Shown: positions 46,318 to 57,984 of the stretch, in pieces
Numbering within the stretch: position 1 is the stretch's first letter
Layout: every line of letters starts with the position of its first letter
The notes under the pieces: generated by a model
What the model was told of the DNA's origin: nothing
What the model saw: the letters and a program-made list of their open reading frames with translations, nothing else
Database searches by the model: none
Position numbers and translations under genes: made by a program
Source of the DNA: Tragulus kanchil
Lineage: Eukaryota; Chordata; Mammalia; Artiodactyla; Tragulidae
DNA length: 64,000 bases
Assembly (NCBI GenBank): GCA_022376925.1
Contig: JAIOJX010000004.1
Span: 174,497,501 to 174,561,500 of the forward strand
Direction of reading: 5' to 3'

Positions 46318-46893
46318 AAACTATAGAAAAGAGCAAAAGCATCCATACTACCCAACCTCAAGATTTACCCATAAAATTACAGTAATCAAGAAAATATGAT
46401 TTTGGCAAAATCACAGAGCTATAGATCAATGGAACAAAATAGCAAGTTCAGAAATAAACCCACACAAATATAGTCAACTGACTTCTGACAAACGTACAAA
46501 GGCAATTCAATGGAGAAATAGTATCCACTTGAAAAAAATATGGAATTTGTCTCATAGCTCACACCTTACACAGAAATTATCTCAAAATGTGTTGTAGACC
46601 CAAATGTAAAATGTCAGACTCAGAACATCTATGAGAAAACGTCAGGAAATCTGCACGACCTTGGGCCTGTTGCCATGCTATACCAAAAGCACAGTCTATA
46701 AAAGGAAAAATGGATCAATTGGATTTTATGAAAATTAAACACTTTAGCTCTGAGAAATTGTTAAGAGAGCATGCAGATGGGAAGTTTTGCAAATCACGTG
46801 CTCAGTCAAGCACCGTGTCCAGTGCCTAAAGAACTTTAACATTCAAACCCAAGAAAATAAACAACCTAGCTTTTAAGAAGAGCACAAAAGATC
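46318..46893 (+). mobile_element. L1 ORF2 remnant interrupted by a SINE
   Basis: The sense-strand words AATCACAGAGCTATAGATCA, GAAATAAACCCACACAAATA and CCAAATGTAAAATGTCAGAC match the order of the C-terminal half of L1 ORF2. Stop codons and indels are frequent. The L1 sequence seems to resume after the SINE at 47231 (CATTTTGGAAAATGG). Confidence 0.75.
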
Positions 46894-46903
46894 AAGCATC
46901 CAG

Positions 46904-47220
46904 GGCTTCCCTGGTGGTCCAGTGGGTAAGGACACCGCCTTGCGGTGCAAGGGGCGCCGGTTCCATCCCTGGCCTGGGAAGATCCCACGTGCCGTGGAGC
47001 AGCTGGACCGATGTGTCCAATTACCGAGCCGGAGCTCTGGAGCGCATGCGCCCAGAGCCGGTGCTCTGTGACAACAGAGGCCACTGTGATGGGAGGCCCA
47101 CACGGGCCAAGGAACAAAGATGGATGAAAAAAACAATAGATAAATGAAAGACCAATAGAAAGTGGCCCGCCCACCCCCCTCCCTCCCCAACCCGCTCCAC
47201 CGCCCCCCAACCCCCCAAAA
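46904..47220 (+). mobile_element. CHR-type SINE, young variant, with target-site duplication
   Basis: The head is GGCTTCCCTGGTGGTCCAG and the B box GGTTCCATCCCTGG. The full unusual 3' half includes ACCAATAGAAAGTGGCC and a pyrimidine-rich tail. It is flanked by AAGCATCCAG (46894-46903) and AAGCATACAG (47221-47230). It is the most complete copy in sense orientation. Confidence 0.9.
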
Positions 47221-47792
47221 AAGCATACAGCCATTTTGGAAAATGGTGATTTAAAAAAGGGCCTGATAAAAGAATTTTTCCAGGTGGTGGGAACTGTTTC
47301 CTATAGTACCAGGTCCACAGAGCTTGTCCCCTCTACCAGTTTACTCGAGGGGCTGGGGCAGGGGTCTCCTGGAAGAAAAATGCCTGGGGATTGGGTCCCA
47401 GTGGAGGTTCAGTGAGCAGCCCCGTGGAAGCCGGATTGCAAGGAAAAGCAGCTGGGCCCGGGCTCCCTGAGGGTGAGCTCCTGCAGAGGTGGCAGGCCGT
47501 AGCGCACTGGGTCCACCCCTGGACTCCCAGGGACGAGAGGCGTGTCAGCAGGGACCCCGTCCTGTATCATCCCCTGCGGCCCGGGACACGAGGGAAAGAC
47601 GGCCGCCGGTGTGAGCGAGCCCAGCATGCGGAACGCTTTGCTGTGCCCCCCCTCCACCACTTTGTAAACCCGCACGAATCAGAGCATGGGGGGCAGCCCA
47701 CGAAGGCGTCAGCCACAGCCCACCTCCGTGGACTCTGACGGCAGCAGGAGCCCCAGGCTCAGGGTTCAGCCACCGCCGGGTCTCAGCAGCGC

Positions 47793-47994
47793 GTGTGCTT
47801 GTGTTCAGTCATGTCCAACTCTTGCGACCCCGGGGACTGCAGCCTGCCAGGCTGTCCTTGGGATGCTCCAGGCAGGACTACTGGAGAGGGTCGCCATGCC
47901 CTCCTCCAGGGGACCTTCCTGACCCAGGGATCAAACGCGAGCCTCTCGCATCCCCTGCACTGGCAACTGGATTCTTTACGCCTGGGAAGCCCCC
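47793..47994 (-). mobile_element. Bov-tA SINE
   Basis: Inverted words include TTCAGTCATGTCCAACTCTT, CTCCTCCAGGGGACCTTCCT and GACCCAGGGATCAAACGCG. The right half is repeated at 49036-49135 as the start of the second copy of block 13. Confidence 0.88.
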
Positions 47995-50180
47995 CAGCAG
48001 AGCGGGCACCAGGCACCAGGGCTGCACCTGCAGTGTGGGAACACTTCCAGAGGCGGCAACAACCCCAGAGGGCCCCTGCCCCCGCCCCGGAGCCCTGCAG
48101 GGGCCCACAGGGCCAAGGTGGCCGCAGGAAGGCCTCACACAGAGCAGCTCCTCCCCGTGGCCTACACGGGGCCCGAGGCCCAGGACCTGTCGTCGTGGCC
48201 ACCTCTGAGGCTCCGGTGAGGAGCACTCCTTGGAAGGGCAGGTCACGGGGGGCCAGTCTGAGGACAGGAGAGGGTTATGGAGGACTGACGCCGATAGATG
48301 GACGATGGTTAGGCAGATGTAGATGCTCGTTGGATGGATGGATGGGTTGACGGTGGATGGTTGGATGGTTGTCGGGTGGATAGACGGATGGTGGATGGAC
48401 AGAGAGATGGGTGGCGGTCAGATGGACGGGTAGACAGTGCTAGATGGATGGCCGGATGGCTGGATGGTTTGACCCGTGGGCGAGTGAGTCGGTGGGTAGA
48501 TGGATGAGTGACTAGATGGATGAGTGGGTGAAAACGGCAGACCTACAGCACAACCGGAGTCCGTACCTGGTCCCTGAGTTCAACCAGGGCTGGACCGGGG
48601 CTGCCACTTTTGGGAAGAGGCCCGAGCTGAGGCCATCTTGAGATACGGTTTGGGGGGGCCAGGCGCCTGGGCTGTTTGAACACACCAGGGCCCGGGAGCG
48701 CGCGTGCCCACCGCCGAGGGAGGCCGGAGCCGGCAGGAGGAGGCGGGTCGCCGGCGCACGGGAGGCCTTCAGCCTGTGAACTCAGTCCGGGACTCAGCTG
48801 GCAGGGGGCCTCTCTGCCCTCAAGGGCCCCACAACCCCGAGACAGAGGACGAGGCGCCGGGCCGACTTCTCTTTTTACAAAGACTTTATTGTCTGACATG
48901 CTTGACGAGAAAAATTACAGCCACAATCAAGTTATGCCGAACTGACTGCGCAGCACGCCGCCATCGTCCGTTCCTCAAGGACTTTTAATGAATTTTCTTT
49001 TAAAGTAACAGCTGCCTTCATAACTTTTATTTTCACATGCCCTCCTCCAGGGGACCTTCCTGACCCAGGGATCAAACGCGAGCCTCTCGCATCCCCTGCA
49101 CTGGCAACTGGATTCTTTACGCCTGGGAAGCCCCCCAGCAGAGCGGGCACCAGGCACCAGGGCTGCACCTGCAGTGTGGGAACACTTCCAGAGGCGACAG
49201 CGGCCCCAGAGGGCCCCTGCCCCCGCCCCGGAGCCCTGCAGGGGCCCACAGGGCCAAGGTGGCCGCAGGAAGGCCTCACACAGAGCAGCTCCTCCCCGTG
49301 GCCTACACGGGGCCCGAGGCCCAGGACCTGTCGTCGTGGCCACCTCTGAGGCTCCGGTGAGGAGCACTCCTTGGAAGGGCAGGTCACGGGGGGCCAGTCT
49401 GAGGACAGGAGAGGGTTATGGAGGACTGACGCCGATAGATGGACGATGGTTAGGCAGATGTAGATGCTCGTTGGATGGATGGATGGGTTGACGGTGGATG
49501 GTTGGATGGTTGTCGGGTGGATAGACGGATGGTGGATGGACAGAGAGATGGGTGGCGGTCAGATGGACGGGTAGACAGTGCTAGATGGATGGCCGGATGG
49601 CTGGATGGTTTGACCCGTGGGCGAGTGAGTCGGTGGGTAGATGGATGAGTGACTAGATGGATGAGTGGGTGAAAACGGCAGACCTACAGCACAACCGGAG
49701 TCCGTACCTGGTCCCTGAGTTCAACCAGGGCTGGACCGGGGCTGCCACTTTTGGGAAGAGGCCCGAGCTGAGGCCATCTTGAGATACGGTTTGGGGGGGC
49801 CAGGCGCCTGGGCTGTTTGAACACACCAGGGCCCGGGAGCGCGCGTGCCCACCGCCGAGGGAGGCCGGAGCCGGCAGGAGGAGGCGGGTCGCCGGCGCAC
49901 GGGAGGCCTTCAGCCTGTGAACTCAGTCCGGGACTCAGCTGGCAGGGGGCCTCTCTGCCCTCAAGGGCCCCCCACAACCCCCCGAGACAGAGGACGAGGC
50001 GCCGGGCCGACTTCTCTTTTTACAAAGACTTTATTGTCTGACATGCTTGACGAGAAAAATTACAGCCACAATCAAGTTATGCCGAACTGACTGCGCAGCA
50101 CGCCGCCATCGTCCGTTCCTCAAGGACTTTTAATGAATTTTCTTTTAAAGTAACAGCTGCCTTCATAACTTTTATTTTCC
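47895..50180. repeat. Tandem duplication block 13 (47895-49035 and 49036-50180)
   Basis: The copies abut and are offset by 1141-1145 bp. The block starts inside a Bov-tA SINE, crosses a GATG-rich tandem array, and includes the likely MPPED1 poly(A) signal. The end of the block overlaps block 14, so about 115 bases near 48920, 50064 and 51204 exist three times. Confidence 0.9.
48292..48531. repeat. GATG-rich tandem array
   Basis: It consists of degenerate tetranucleotide units (GGAT, GATG, GGTG) such as TTGGATGGATGGATGGGTTG. It lies downstream of the MPPED1 poly(A) signal and is repeated at 49433-49672 by block 13. Confidence 0.85.
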
Positions 50181-52303
50181 ACATAAAAATACACCTTATT
50201 CTGAAGATACCTTAGGAAAAAGATTTTTTTTTTAAGCTTATAGTTCTCGGTCCGCACAGAACTTCAGCCGGGGCACAGCCTCTGAGGGGCCCCAGAGACC
50301 CTGTAAACATCCCTGGCCATCGGGAACCACACAGGTCGAACGGGACCCCAAAGCCCTGCACATCACGGGACAACGCTGGCCTCAGCCACCGTTCTGCCGC
50401 TCCTGGGCTCCCGGGAGGTGCCCCTAGCCGCGTGGGGACCCCCGCTCGAGTCGGGAAGGAATCCTGGGCTCAGAGCCCCTCCAGGCCTCCGGGGCGCTCC
50501 ATGAGACACAAACCAGACAGGTGCTGAACAGGACCTTTTTTTTAAAAAAAAAAAAGAACCTTGGGTCTTTCATTGCCTCGTAGGGACAGAGCTTCGGGTG
50601 GTGGCAGAGTAGGGGCTAAAAAGCTAGAGATCAAGGTTCAAATCCTGCCTCAGCCTCTTTTGAGCTGTGTGCCCTCAAGCAAATTGCCTTACCTGTCTGG
50701 TCTCAGGCTCTTCATCTCTAAACTAGAGCCAGCAGCAGCCACCTTAGAGGACGGCTGGAAATGAGATCACATCTGCCAAGGGCTCATTAAGTGCTGGTTC
50801 CCAGGCCTGGAGTGAGAGGGCAAGGCAAGCAGGACCCTCCTCTCGCAGTGCCCCAAAACTCAGTCATGATCAAGATCAATGATACTATTTTAATGCCGTT
50901 TTTTAAAATCAAAATTAATGCAGGAAAAAATCTATGATGAACAAAATACCCAACTTTTGAATGAAGATCTGGTGCTGCCCATTGCCAATCCTGCCTCGCT
51001 GGCCTCGCCCCAGTCAGGTCCAGCTGGTTCTCCGTCCATCAGACTCAGCCCAACCCCAGGCCTCTCTTAAGAAGAAGAAGTCCCCCAGGTGGCGAAGGGC
51101 CGGGCCCAGCTCTGACTCGGCAGTGTCCCCATCAGGGGGCGGCGGGTACCCAGCAACACGACCCGAACCACTCAGCCTTCTCAGCCGGCAGGGGCTACCC
51201 CCCAGCCACAATCAAGTTATGCCGAACTGACTGAATCCGTTCCTCAAGGACTTTTAATGAATTTTCTTTTAGAGTAACAGCTGCCTTCATAACTTTTATT
51301 TTCCACATAAAAATACACCTTATTCTGAAGATACCTTAGGAAAAAGATTTTTTTTTTAAGCTTATAGTTCTCGGTCCGCACAGAACTTCAGCCGGGGCAC
51401 AGCCTCTGAGGGGCCCCAGAGACCCTGTAAACATCCCTGGCCATCGGGAACCACACAGGTCGAACGGGACCCCAAAGCCCTGCACATCACGGGACAACGC
51501 TGGCCTCAGCCACCGTTCTGCCGCTCCTGGGCTCCCGGAGGTGCCCCTAGCGCGTGGGGACCCCGCTCGAGTCGGGAAGGAATCCTGGGCTCAGAGCCCC
51601 TCCAGGCCTCCGGGCGCTCCATGAGACACAAACCAGACAGGTGCTGAACAGGACCTTTTTAAAAAAAAAGAACCTTGGGTCTTTCATTGCCTCGTAGGGA
51701 CAGAGCTTCGGGTGGTGGCAGAGTAGGGGCTAAAAAGCTAGAGATCAAGGTTCAAATCCTGCCTCAGCCTCTTTTGAGCTGTGTGCCCTCAAGCAAATTG
51801 CCTTACCTGTCTGGTCTCAGGCTCTTCATCTCTAAACTAGAGCCAGCAGCAGCCACCTTAGAGGACGGCTGGAAATGAGATCACATCTGCCAAGGGCTCA
51901 TTAAGTGCTGGTTCCCAGGCCTGGAGTGAGAGGGCAAGGCAAGCAGGACCCTCCTCTCGCAGTGCCCCAAAACTCAGTCATGATCAAGATCAATGATACT
52001 ATTTTAATGCCGTTTTTTAAAATCAAAATTAATGCAGGAAAAAATCTATGATGAACAAAATACCCAACTTTTGAATGAAGATCTGGTGCTGCCCATTGCC
52101 AATCCTGCCTCGCTGGCCTCGCCCCAGTCAGGTCCAGCTGGTTCTCCATCCATCAGACTCAGCCCAACCCCAGGCCTCTCTTAAGAAGAAGAAGTCCCCC
52201 AGGTGGCGAAGGGCCGGGCCCAGCTCTGACTCGGCAGTGTCCCCATCAGGGGGCGGCGGGTACCCAGCAACACGACCCGAACCACTCAGCCTTCTCAGCC
52301 GAG
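50064..52303. repeat. Tandem duplication block 14 (50064-51190 and 51204-52303)
   Basis: The offset falls from 1140 to about 1113 bp as bases are lost from the second copy. For example, the 16 bases after ACTGACTG at 50097 are missing at 51231, and A runs are shorter. It lies in the presumed MPPED1 3' UTR and includes a MIR (50584-50800 and 51698-51913). Confidence 0.88.
50584..50800 (+). mobile_element. MIR element in the MPPED1 3' UTR region
   Basis: GGTTCAAATCCTGCCTCAGC, GCCCTCAAGCAAATTGCC and CATCTCTAAACTAGAGCCAG, followed by GCTCATTAAGTGCTGG, follow MIR order on the strand opposite to MPPED1. It is repeated at 51698-51913 by block 14. Confidence 0.75.
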
Positions 52304-53239
52304 GGCAGAGCCGACAGAGCCTGAGGGACGAAGGACAGCCCGCCAGGGGACGTGGCCACATTCAAGGACCACGGTGAGAACCACGGGGTCCGCTTCACTA
52401 GATCGAGAGGGGCCTGGGTGTGCGTGCCCACACCCCCATGGGCACACGCCAGTGGCAGGGTGGCCTCGGTCCAAAAGTCCTCCAGGCTGCTGCAACCTGC
52501 AGAGCAGCTCGGCCCTCACAGGGGACCAGGAGCGCCCAGCACGCGGCCACCCTCCAGCCCATCCTAAGCCCTCACCTGGCTTGTTCTGTAACCAGCCCCC
52601 TCCCCAACCAAGTCCAGGCTCCGAGTGGGCGTCCAGCATGCCCAGGCCACCGTTCACATCAGCAAAAATGCCCACAAGAGGAAAACCACAGGATGGTGTG
52701 AAGCCGGTGGCTGGGGGCAGCCCCATTCCTGAGTCCTCCCTGGTCACTCCCTCGAGGCCTGGGAGGAGCGGAGGGGCTGCCTGCACTCAGGCTGTGACAC
52801 CCCGCCCACCCCCCCCAGAGGCATGCAGCCACGCAGACCCTCGGTGAGACAGGGATTTCGTGCCAGAACCTCAGAACCCATCCAAGAGCGGCAGCTTCCC
52901 AAACCCACGAAGGTGTCCGACTGAGAAGGAAGGAAGATTCCGTCACTTCCCAAGCAGGCTGCGGCCACGAGCACAGCGGGTCCTTTGACCAGGAGCGCAT
53001 GGAAAGGACACGCAGAAACCGGCGATGAGCGCAGGTCCCCTGACAGCCCCGTGGGGTCCCGGCTCCAGTGACAGAGAAGAGTCGGGGTGACTTTCTTCAT
53101 TCCAAAGCCTCAGCCCTTCCGCTGGGCTCGTCTCTGGAGCTGGACAGGCCGTGCGCGTGGAGGGAAGGGTGGCTGGGGTCCGTGCTCTTGGCCAGACATC
53201 TGCAGCTGACGTGGTGGGAAGGGCTGGGCCGTGGGGCAG

Positions 53240-53358
53240 TCAAGAGTTCCGAGGCGTGGGGAGGTCGATGACTATGGGTGGGTTCACGGGCTGGTAGTTC
53301 ACGGTGCACACAGATGCATTCACATAGGTGGTGGTCCCGTCCGCCATGACTCCGTACC
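53240..53358 (-). CDS. MPPED1: MPPED1 last coding exon with stop codon
   Basis: Read on the - strand, the acceptor TTTCTAG precedes GGTACGGAGTC and the reading ends in TGA (53240-53242). The 119-bp exon supplies two bases of a split Gly codon plus 38 residues (YGVMADGTTTYVNASVCT to LPTPRNS) and the stop. The product is the C-terminal tail of a class III metallophosphoesterase, known as brain-expressed MPPED1 (239AB). This part closes the beta-sandwich behind the catalytic GHxH motif, which is on the previous exon. A C-terminal IDLPTPRNS identifies MPPED1 in preference to its paralogue MPPED2, from remembered family sequence. Confidence 0.93.
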
Positions 53359-53592
53359 CTAGAAAGTAAGCGCACCGCTGTCAGGGCTGAGTGGCTGACG
53401 CCAGGACCTGGAGCAGTGGGGGTGGTCTGGTGGGTGTGGTAGTCAGAGGGCACGCGGCCACAGGGGCTGAAGATGGCTGGGGCAAGCTACTGAAACCATC
53501 AAGGCTGCATGCTCCTCCCAAGCCTGCTGTGAGCAGCCAAGCAGATAATAATGCACATGTTCAGCCCAGGGCCTACAAAGTGCATGCTGAGA

Positions 53593-54614
53593 CATCATCA
53601 ACATTGCTAATACCATCATCACCACAATCATCACCACCACCATCATCACCACCATCACCACAATCATCATCACCATAATCACCATCACTATCACCATCAC
53701 CACCACCATCATCACCACCATCACCATCATCATCACCATCACCACCATCACCTTCACCATCCTCACCATCACCATCACCTTCACCATCCTCACCGTCATC
53801 ACCACCATCACCTTCACCATCCTCACCATCACCATCACCTTCACCATCATCACATCACCACCATCACTATCACCTTCACTATCATCACCATCACCATCCT
53901 CACCATCACCATCACCTCATCACCATCACCATCATCACCATCACCTTCACCATCATCACCATCACCTTCACCATCATCTTCACCATCACCATCACCTTCA
54001 CCATCATCACCATCACCACCATCATTATCATCACCATCACCACCATCATCACCATCACCTTCACCATCCTCACCATCACCATCACCTTCACCATCATCAC
54101 ATCACCACCATCACTATCACCTTCACTATCATCACCATCACCATCCTCACCATCACCATCACCTCATCACCATCACCATCATCACCATCACCTTCACCAT
54201 CATCACCATCACCTTCACCATCATCTTCACCATCACCATCACCTTCACCATCATCACCATCACCACCATCATTATCATCACCATCACCACCATCATCACC
54301 ATCACCTTCACCATCATCACCATCACCATCACCTTCACCATCATCACCATCACCACCATCATCACCATCACCATCACCTTCACCATCACCACCATCACTA
54401 TCACCACCATCATTATCATCACCATCATCACCATCATTATCATCACCATCACCTTCACCATCATCTTCACCATCACCATCATCACCATCACCACCACCAC
54501 CATCATTATCACCACCATCATCACCATCACCATCCTCATCATCACCATCACCTTCACCATCATCACCACCATCACCATCCTCACCATCACCTTCACCATC
54601 CTCACCATCACCAC
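53593..54614. repeat. About 1 kb CAC/CAT trinucleotide-based minisatellite in the last MPPED1 intron
   Basis: It is an irregular mix of CAC, CAT, CTTCAC and CCTCAC units. Within it a 247-bp segment is repeated almost exactly (about 53812-54058 and 54059-54305), which is a higher-order unit. The array begins about 235 bp upstream, in the sense direction, of the last MPPED1 exon. Open frames inside it (Met/Val/Lys runs on the - strand) are repeat artefacts. The long-read-sensitive nature means its true length is uncertain. Confidence 0.92.
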
Positions 54615-54619
54615 ACTTC

Positions 54620-55644
54620 CATTGTCATCACTGTCTCCATCACCACCCCACCACGCTGCCGTGTACTTCTTCTCCTTGCCTCTGTCCCCATCATGCCCTC
54701 TTCCCCCCACATCTACTTCTCAGAACCCTCTTCAACCTTCAGCTCAGGTCGCCTCCAAACCAAGAGGGACTCTGCCCCTCCTCTGAGCAGGTTATGAGTT
54801 CTCTGGAGCCTGCATTTTGCTTGTACAATTGTGCAGGGGTGTGGTCTAGTCAGACAACTGGGTTACACGCCCACAGCAGGGCTACAGAAAATGACAGGCA
54901 GTAGGATTATCCTACAGCACATGCGCTGGCCACCTCTCCCGTGGCCTTTCAGATCCCGCCTTTGATGGGTCATCTGTTGCCCAGAAGGCTCTGAGCTCCT
55001 CGGGGCCTGAGGGCTGATCAGTCTCGTCCCCAACAGCGCGACGCAGCAGGAAGGGCTCCTGAGCTGGAAAGTGATCCAATGTGGACCAGAGGAGCACGAG
55101 GCCCCGTGCACACAGCGGCTCAGCAGCCCAGGAAGCGACCCTGGGGGCAGGCACACCGGTCCTCATGCCGCACGGGAGTGCATGTGCTTCCTGGCAGGCT
55201 ATGGTGGGACCGGGAGTCCTTGGACAGCTGGGGTAAAGGTTGAGAAGGAGTAAAAGGAGGGAGGAGTCAAACTGGAGAAATCAGGCCCGGGCCTCATGAG
55301 TGAGCCCTGGGCAGGGACCGGCCGGGGCAGGGACGGGTGGCCGTCGGGCCTGGAGCTGACATCACCAGTGACCTTCACGGCCACCCGCCCACTGTCCTGA
55401 GATGACGTGGACCGCCCTCCCCACTCCAGCCGTGCGGACACAGCAAGAGGTCCTGCCCCGAGGACAAAAGGCAGACCTCACGCGTGTCTCGGGTGGGCAC
55501 ACTGGAAGGCGGGGTGCCACCAGACCCTCCTGGGTAGGCAGGCAGCGCTCTGCGTTCATTGAGCGCCTACTGGATGCCCGGCTCGAGGTGTGTCAGCAAG
55601 ACAGGCCACCAGCCCTGCGAACAGCTCACAGGGCACCCCAAGCC
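54620..55644. other. Last MPPED1 intron, right part
   Basis: Unique sequence with a fragment of an old dispersed repeat near 55550-55610 (GAGCGCCTACTGGATGCC). No coding exon was found. Confidence 0.5.
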
Positions 55645-55983
55645 CATGCCTTCTTTCTGTCATGACCAAACGTCCCCTCCTCTAGGAAGCCCCTGCCATC
55701 TCCGGAGACTTCCCAGGCTGCAGGCACAGCAGGGATGGAGGGCTAGGAAGTCAAGACGGACCCCTGCGTCTTGCCAGACTTTGCTGTCTTCCTGTGATGA
55801 AGCATTTCAGCAGTAGACGGTAACTGGTAACCACCACGAGGCTCGGCGTTTACAAAATGTACCTAGGAAGGGGGCTATTTCCCTCTGGCCAGGCTAGAGG
55901 TGACCGGGTTCAAGGACGGCAAGACGGCCCCCGCCCAAGACGTGCCCCGACCCCACCGGCGTGTGCGGCCCCGCCCCGCTGAC

Positions 55984-56097
55984 CTTCGTGGATGTGGCCG
56001 AAGACGTGCAGCCGCGGCTGGACGCGCCGCTGCACCGTGTTGAGCAGCTCCACGCAGCCAACCCGCTGCATCTTCTTGGGGACCCAGTCCAGGAAGC
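55984..56097 (-). CDS. MPPED1: MPPED1 penultimate coding exon, copy A
   Basis: Read on the - strand, the acceptor CCCCTGCCAG precedes GCTTCCTGG and the donor is GAAG/GTCAGC. The 114-bp exon enters and leaves in phase 1 and encodes FLDWVPKKMQRVGCVELL onward to RLHVFGHIHE. The GHIH motif supplies metal-coordinating histidines of the phosphoesterase site. As I remember it, MPPED2 carries Gly in place of the first His (GGIHEG), so the His seen here supports MPPED1. The codon split Gly joins exactly to the exon at 53358. A second identical copy lies 1118 bp away at 57102. Confidence 0.92.
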
Positions 56098-57101
56098 CTG
56101 GCAGGGGAGAGCCAAGTCAGGGCCCAGGCAGGCCCAGCCGCAGCCCCTCCGAGCCCAGGCTGCCGCTCGGACGCCGCAGAGACCCGGTGGGGCCCGCCCG
56201 GCCCTGCTCTGCCCCAGCCTCGGGGCGGGAAGCCCGGCTCCGGGGCGCACTGCCTGGGCCTCGCGGCCTCCGCCACCCGCCGCCCTCCCCGCGGGGGCAC
56301 ACAGACCGCCCGCCTGTAAGAGCCCGAGCGGCCAGGCCACGCGGCTCCGTGGCCGTGAGCCCCGAGATCATTCGTGCTCAGAGTGGCCTCAGAGCCAGCA
56401 CACGCCCCTGCAGCGAGAAGCAAACGGAGGCCTGAGAGGGACAGGTGAGCCCCAAGGCCACCCCGGTGGCCGGCGGCAGCGAGGAGCCCGGAGCAGGACG
56501 CGCAGGCTGGAAGCTTTCTCAGCAAACACCACGAAATCTGAGAAGGCTCTTTGCCCCTGCAGCCTCGCCCGTGTGCCCGCGCCTGGTCTGCGCGCACGGC
56601 CGGCCTCCCGGGGCCGCCCAGGTGGCGGCTGCTCATCAGCCTCACATGACCACGGAGACCAAGAACAGCTGATGACTCCAAGCAGACCGCCAGGGCCAGC
56701 CAGACCCTCTCTGCCTGGGCGGGAGAAACAGGTTTCTTCAGCTGCCGGGGAGGGGAAAGCAGACCCTGTCAGTCAACCAGACAGGCTGCAGGGAACCTTC
56801 GAGACCCGATGCCTTCTTTCTGTCTAAAACCCTCCTCTAGGAACCCCCATTGGCTTCAGCGGGGGTGGGGAAGGCGGACCCCTGCGTCTTGCCAGACTTT
56901 GCTGTCTTCCTGTGATGAAGCATTTCAGCAGTAGACGGTAACTGGTAACCACCACGAGGCTCGGCGTTTACAAAATGTACCTAGGAAGGGGGCTATTTCC
57001 CTCTGGCCAGGCTAGAGGTGACCGGGTTCAAGGACGGCAAGACGGCCCCCGCCCAAGACGTGCCCCGACCCCACCGGCGTGTGCGGCCCCGCCCCGCTGA
57101 C

Positions 57102-57215
57102 CTTCGTGGATGTGGCCGAAGACGTGCAGCCGCGGCTGGACGCGCCGCTGCACCGTGTTGAGCAGCTCCACGCAGCCAACCCGCTGCATCTTCTTGGGGA
57201 CCCAGTCCAGGAAGC
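57102..57215 (-). CDS. MPPED1: Duplicate copy of the MPPED1 exon at 55984 (probably an assembly duplicate)
   Basis: This exon has the same 114 bp and the same splice sites as 55984-56097, inside the tandem block 55757-57921. Including both would repeat the GHIHE catalytic segment in frame, which no metallophosphoesterase fold accommodates. I infer that one copy is false. Confidence 0.8.
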
Positions 57216-57984
57216 CTGGCAGGGGAGAGCCAAGTCAGGGCCCAGGCAGGCCCAGCCGCAGCCCCTCCGAGCCCAGGCTGCCGCTCGGACGCCGCAGAGA
57301 CCCGGTGGGGCCCGCCCGGCCCTGCTCTGCCCCAGCCTCGGGGCGGGAAGCCCGGCTCCGGGGCGCACTGCCTGGGCCTCGCGGCCTCCGCCACCCGCCG
57401 CCCTCCCCGCGGGGGCACACAGACCGCCCGCCTGTAAGAGCCCGAGCGGCCAGGCCACGCGGCTCCGTGGCCGTGAGCCCCGAGATCATTCGTGCTCAGA
57501 GTGGCCTCAGAGCCAGCACACGCCCCTGCAGCGAGAAGCAAACGGAGGCCTGAGAGGGACAGGTGAGCCCCAAGGCCACCCCGGTGGCCGGCGGCAGCGA
57601 GGAGCCCGGAGCAGGACGCGCAGGCTGGAAGCTTTCTCAGCAAACACCACGAAATCTGAGAAGGCTCTTTGCCCCTGCAGCCTCGCCCGTGTGCCCGCGC
57701 CTGGTCTGCGCGCACGGCCGGCCTCCCGGGGCCGCCCAGGTGGCGGCTGCTCATCAGCCTCACATGACCACGGAGACCAAGAACAGCTGATGACTCCAAG
57801 CAGACCGCCAGGGCCAGCCAGACCCTCTCTGCCTGGGCGGGAGAAACAGGTTTCTTCAGCTGCCGGGGAGGGGAAAGCAGACCCTGTCAGTCAACCAGAC
57901 AGGCTGCAGGGAACCTTCGAGACGAGAGAAAGGAGGAGGAGGCAGAGAAGGAGGCAGGAAGTGGGCTTGGAGCAGACGCTTGCG

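Larger units (their letters stand above)
50012..53239 (-). other. MPPED1: Probable MPPED1 3' UTR with poly(A) signal
   Basis: Downstream of the stop codon on the - strand, no further gene is visible for 3.2 kb. A canonical AATAAA (50030-50035 on the + strand as TTTATT) followed by AGTCTTTGT is a good end-of-transcript candidate. A copy of the signal occurs at 48885-48890 through a duplication. Part of this span (50064-52303) is itself a duplicated 1.1-kb block that includes a MIR, so the true UTR would be about 2.1 kb. The extent is inferred and no transcript evidence is available. Confidence 0.5.
55645..57921. repeat. Tandem duplication block 15 (55757-56803 and 56875-57921, plus a compressed flank)
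   Basis: The offset is 1118 bp and it contains the MPPED1 exon at 55984/57102. The flank 55645-55756 recurs at 56808-56874 in compressed form with about 45 bases missing. This is the same signature as block 10. Confidence 0.9.

Noticed and set aside
53443..54710. Met/Val/Lys repeat proteins on the - strand
   Set aside because: They are translations of the CAC/CAT minisatellite and not proteins.
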